Source: Nitrospirae bacterium GWC2_56_14
GTDB taxonomy: Bacteria; Nitrospirota; UBA9217
NCBI GenBank assembly: GCA_001803705.1
Contig: MHDY01000200.1
Span: forward strand, 1-18,735
Length of the DNA: 18,735 bases
Direction of reading: 5' to 3'
The notes under the pieces are model-generated. The model did not search any database and was not told the DNA's origin. It saw only the letters and a list, made by a program, of their open reading frames with translations. Positions within the stretch are counted from its first letter, which is position 1. Each line of letters opens with the position of its first letter. Shown here piece after piece: positions 17,573 through 18,735 of the stretch. Made by a program: the position numbers and the translations under genes.

Positions 17573-17700
17573 TGGGGGAGGTGGCGGGAATCGAACCCGC
17601 GTCCGAAAGTCATACGCAGAAGGTGTCTACATGCTTGTACCAGTATTTGGATTTAACCGCCTGAAGCTCCACTGGCCGGGATATTCAGTCGGCGATCCAC
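17573..17700 (-). ncRNA. ssrA: tmRNA (ssrA) 3' portion, 5' half missing
   Basis: Read on the minus strand, the end of this stretch is a tmRNA tRNA-like domain: AAGCATGTAGA (helix-2 strand), TTTCGGACGCGGGTTCGATT (T-arm), then CCCGC, the acceptor strand CACCTCC (17583-17577) and a final CCA (17575-17573). The U at acceptor position 70 would give the G3-U70 pair typical of tmRNA if the usual 5' GGGGGUG were present. The base before CCA is C (17576), not the nearly universal A. No 5' acceptor strand, resume-codon region or tag reading frame was found upstream; within 260 bp lies a protein-coding gene, too close for a full tmRNA of about 350 nt. The upstream limit (17700) is a guess; similarity is clear only to about 17640. 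This is most likely a displaced or decayed 3' end, not a functional tmRNA. Confidence 0.75.
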
Positions 17701-17763
17701 CTCATCAATTGTAGGATAGGTTCGGCTTGATTGTCTCCGTGAACCAGTTGGTAAATGTATATC

Positions 17764-17783
17764 GTGTAGCAATCTGTGTAGCA
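17764..17783. repeat. Two 8-bp direct repeats beside the tmRNA fragment
   Basis: GTGTAGCA occurs at 17764-17771 and again at 17776-17783, a 12-bp period. An inverted near-copy (TGCTACAT) lies at 17504-17511 on the other side of the tmRNA fragment and overlaps its terminator T-tract. Short direct repeats with near helical-turn spacing beside a tRNA-like 3' end are typical of integrase or excisionase arm sites; that role is inferred. Confidence 0.4.
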
Positions 17784-17833
17784 TATTGAGAAGCAGACTG
17801 CAATGCCAGACCTGCACCGCAAAGGGGTAGAAC

Positions 17834-18631
17834 TTAAATCAAATCCAATATGGTGTCTACTTTCCCGAAACGAAGATCACCATCGGCTAATTGCCGTTCT
17901 ACAGCCTCAAGAGAAATTATCTTGACCCCTTCATTTAGCTTTTTCATCCATGCCTTTTTGAAAAGATCACCTTCTGCGGGTCTAGGAATATTAGCTATTA
18001 CTTCCTCTCGCAGCCAAGGAACATCCTCGTCCCGCTCTACTAAAAGGTGTACTCTACCTTCGGAAGGCTTTCTGTCGCTGTTACTGGTCAATGACAAACC
18101 GAGATTAAAACCTCTATACTCAGGTAATCTCAAACTCCATCTCCATTCCCTTTCATGACTCCAATCAATCGGGTGCCGGGTACGTGGGTTAGGATTGAAC
18201 CTGAGGAGTCGATATTGTTCAGCCAATGGTAGATAGTCAGGATCAATAACTCGGCAACCTGCTAGAGCATCCTCCGCTGGTATGTCAATCTCTGGGTACC
18301 CCTCCAAACCGTATATTACCGGAAGCCCACCTTCAGCAAATAGATCGTGTTTATGAATAGCGACACCGTAACCGGTAATGGAGGTTCTATCTTCTCGCAG
18401 TTGTACGTACTCCATGAACGCCCATAACGGTTGCTCAGTAAAGCAAACTGCGGGGTTAGGGCCGTATACAGTCCTGGCGCCACTACGATGTGACCACCCA
18501 GCAACTATAATTCCCTCATTAATTATATTCGCTAAATTTTGTCTTGCAGAAGTGGTTATAGTAGTATTTCTCGTGAAGTGGATTACCCAGTCAGTAAGAT
18601 CAGACCTTGATTTCAAATCCTCATAGCTCAT
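17834..18631 (-). CDS. Accessory protein of uncertain family (possibly DUF2971/AbiGi-like)
   Basis: The 265-residue protein starts at an ATG with GGAG 7 nt upstream. No signal peptide or membrane segment is seen. Conserved-looking blocks are VIHFTR (16-21), NLANIINEGII, AVCFTEQPLWAFMEYV (about 71-86), YGVAIHKHDLFAEGGLPVIY (about 98-117) and SHEREWRW (about 172-180). The pattern HFT, then CFTE.P, then YGVAI with G.PV.Y, then E.EWR resembles DUF2971 and the AbiGi-type abortive-infection proteins as I remember them, but the assignment is tentative. Codon use and intergenic bases are more AT-rich than in the neighbouring operons, and the gene sits just inside the ssrA 3' fragment, both consistent with acquisition on a mobile element. 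A phage-defence role is conjecture; no toxin or antitoxin partner is visible in the window. Confidence 0.75.
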   Translation of the reverse strand: MSYEDLKSRSDLTDWVIHFTRNTTITTSARQNLANIINEGIIVAGWSHRSGARTVYGPNPAVCFTEQPLWAFMEYVQLREDRTSITGYGVAIHKHDLFAEGGLPVIYGLEGYPEIDIPAEDALAGCRVIDPDYLPLAEQYRLLRFNPNPRTRHPIDWSHEREWRWSLRLPEYRGFNLGLSLTSNSDRKPSEGRVHLLVERDEDVPWLREEVIANIPRPAEGDLFKKAWMKKLNEGVKIISLEAVERQLADGDLRFGKVDTILDLI

Positions 18632-18686
18632 ATTTATGCTCCAAAAAGGCTGCCACGGTAGAAAAAGGTTCGGTGAAGCAGGAAGC

Positions 18687-18717
18687 AGCGCGAGGCAGGA
18701 AGTCCCGACCTCGCGCT
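18687..18717. other. Strong hairpin upstream of the accessory gene
   Basis: AGCGCGAGG and CCTCGCGCT can form a 9-bp GC-rich stem around a 13-nt loop. On the plus strand it is followed by TTTAGGCACTATTTTTT, a discontinuous T-rich tail, but no plus-strand gene precedes it here. It may be a terminator of an element-borne transcript or a leader structure. The window ends 18 bp later. Confidence 0.4.
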
Positions 18718-18735
18718 TTAGGCACTATTTTTTAC

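Noticed and set aside
17573..17640. Ordinary tRNA gene
   Set aside because: Only a T-arm and acceptor strand are present; the preceding AAGCATGTAGA is tmRNA helix 2, and no D-arm or anticodon arm fits.
17414..17656. 80-codon plus-strand frame containing WRESNPRPK
   Set aside because: That peptide is the well-known spurious translation of a tRNA/tmRNA T-arm read on the opposite strand; the frame also crosses the terminator.
17511..17700. Circularly permuted (two-piece) tmRNA gene
   Set aside because: In permuted genes a GGGG-starting coding half follows the CCA after a short spacer. Here a strong terminator follows within 35 nt and no such half was found.

Overview
The window looks like chromosome of a Geobacter-like anaerobic bacterium (Desulfuromonadia). 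This is inferred from gene content: a giant RCC1/Ig-like secreted protein, several PAS/histidine-kinase proteins, tandem rhodanese, an ErcA-type regulatory dehydrogenase, and a double-cubane-cluster reductase with its ATP-dependent activase. No rRNA or complete tRNA gene is present.

Layout. (1) 1-7326, minus strand: the first 2442 codons of one uninterrupted reading frame whose 3' end lies outside the window. It encodes a signal peptide, 11 Ig-like repeats with an exact 231-bp period, further Ig-like modules, 14 RCC1 repeats (enough for two seven-bladed propellers), a chitobiase-type C-terminal module and an InlB-B-like module. (2) 7327-7772: 446 bp without a credible gene, holding the leader of the giant gene. 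(3) 7773-9095, minus: FadL/OmpP1-type outer-membrane transporter. (4) 9287-14019, plus: a three-gene signalling cluster of membrane histidine kinase, ErcA-like Fe-ADH regulatory protein, and PAS-PAS hybrid kinase/receiver; the last two overlap by 17 bp. (5) 14040-15056, minus: exported tandem rhodanese protein, convergent with the hybrid kinase. (6) about 15359-17398, plus: [4Fe-4S] activase followed 9 bp later by its double-cubane reductase partner. (7) 17511-17783: a minus-strand tmRNA (ssrA) 3' fragment with its terminator but no 5' half, next to 8-bp direct repeats. This suggests the scar or junction of an element integrated at ssrA. (8) 17834-18631, minus: a more AT-rich accessory gene, possibly DUF2971/AbiGi-like, then a strong hairpin near the window end.

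How the genes fit together. The two kinases flanking ErcA suggest one sensory system, by analogy with the ErcS/ErcA proteins of Pseudomonas alcohol metabolism, although no PQQ dehydrogenase genes are seen here. The activase and reductase should form an ATP-driven low-potential electron-transfer pair whose substrate cannot be read from sequence. The FadL porin and giant protein are both cell-envelope genes on one strand, separated by a long leader. The most unusual features are the reductase pair, the kinase-ErcA-kinase arrangement and the ssrA fragment.
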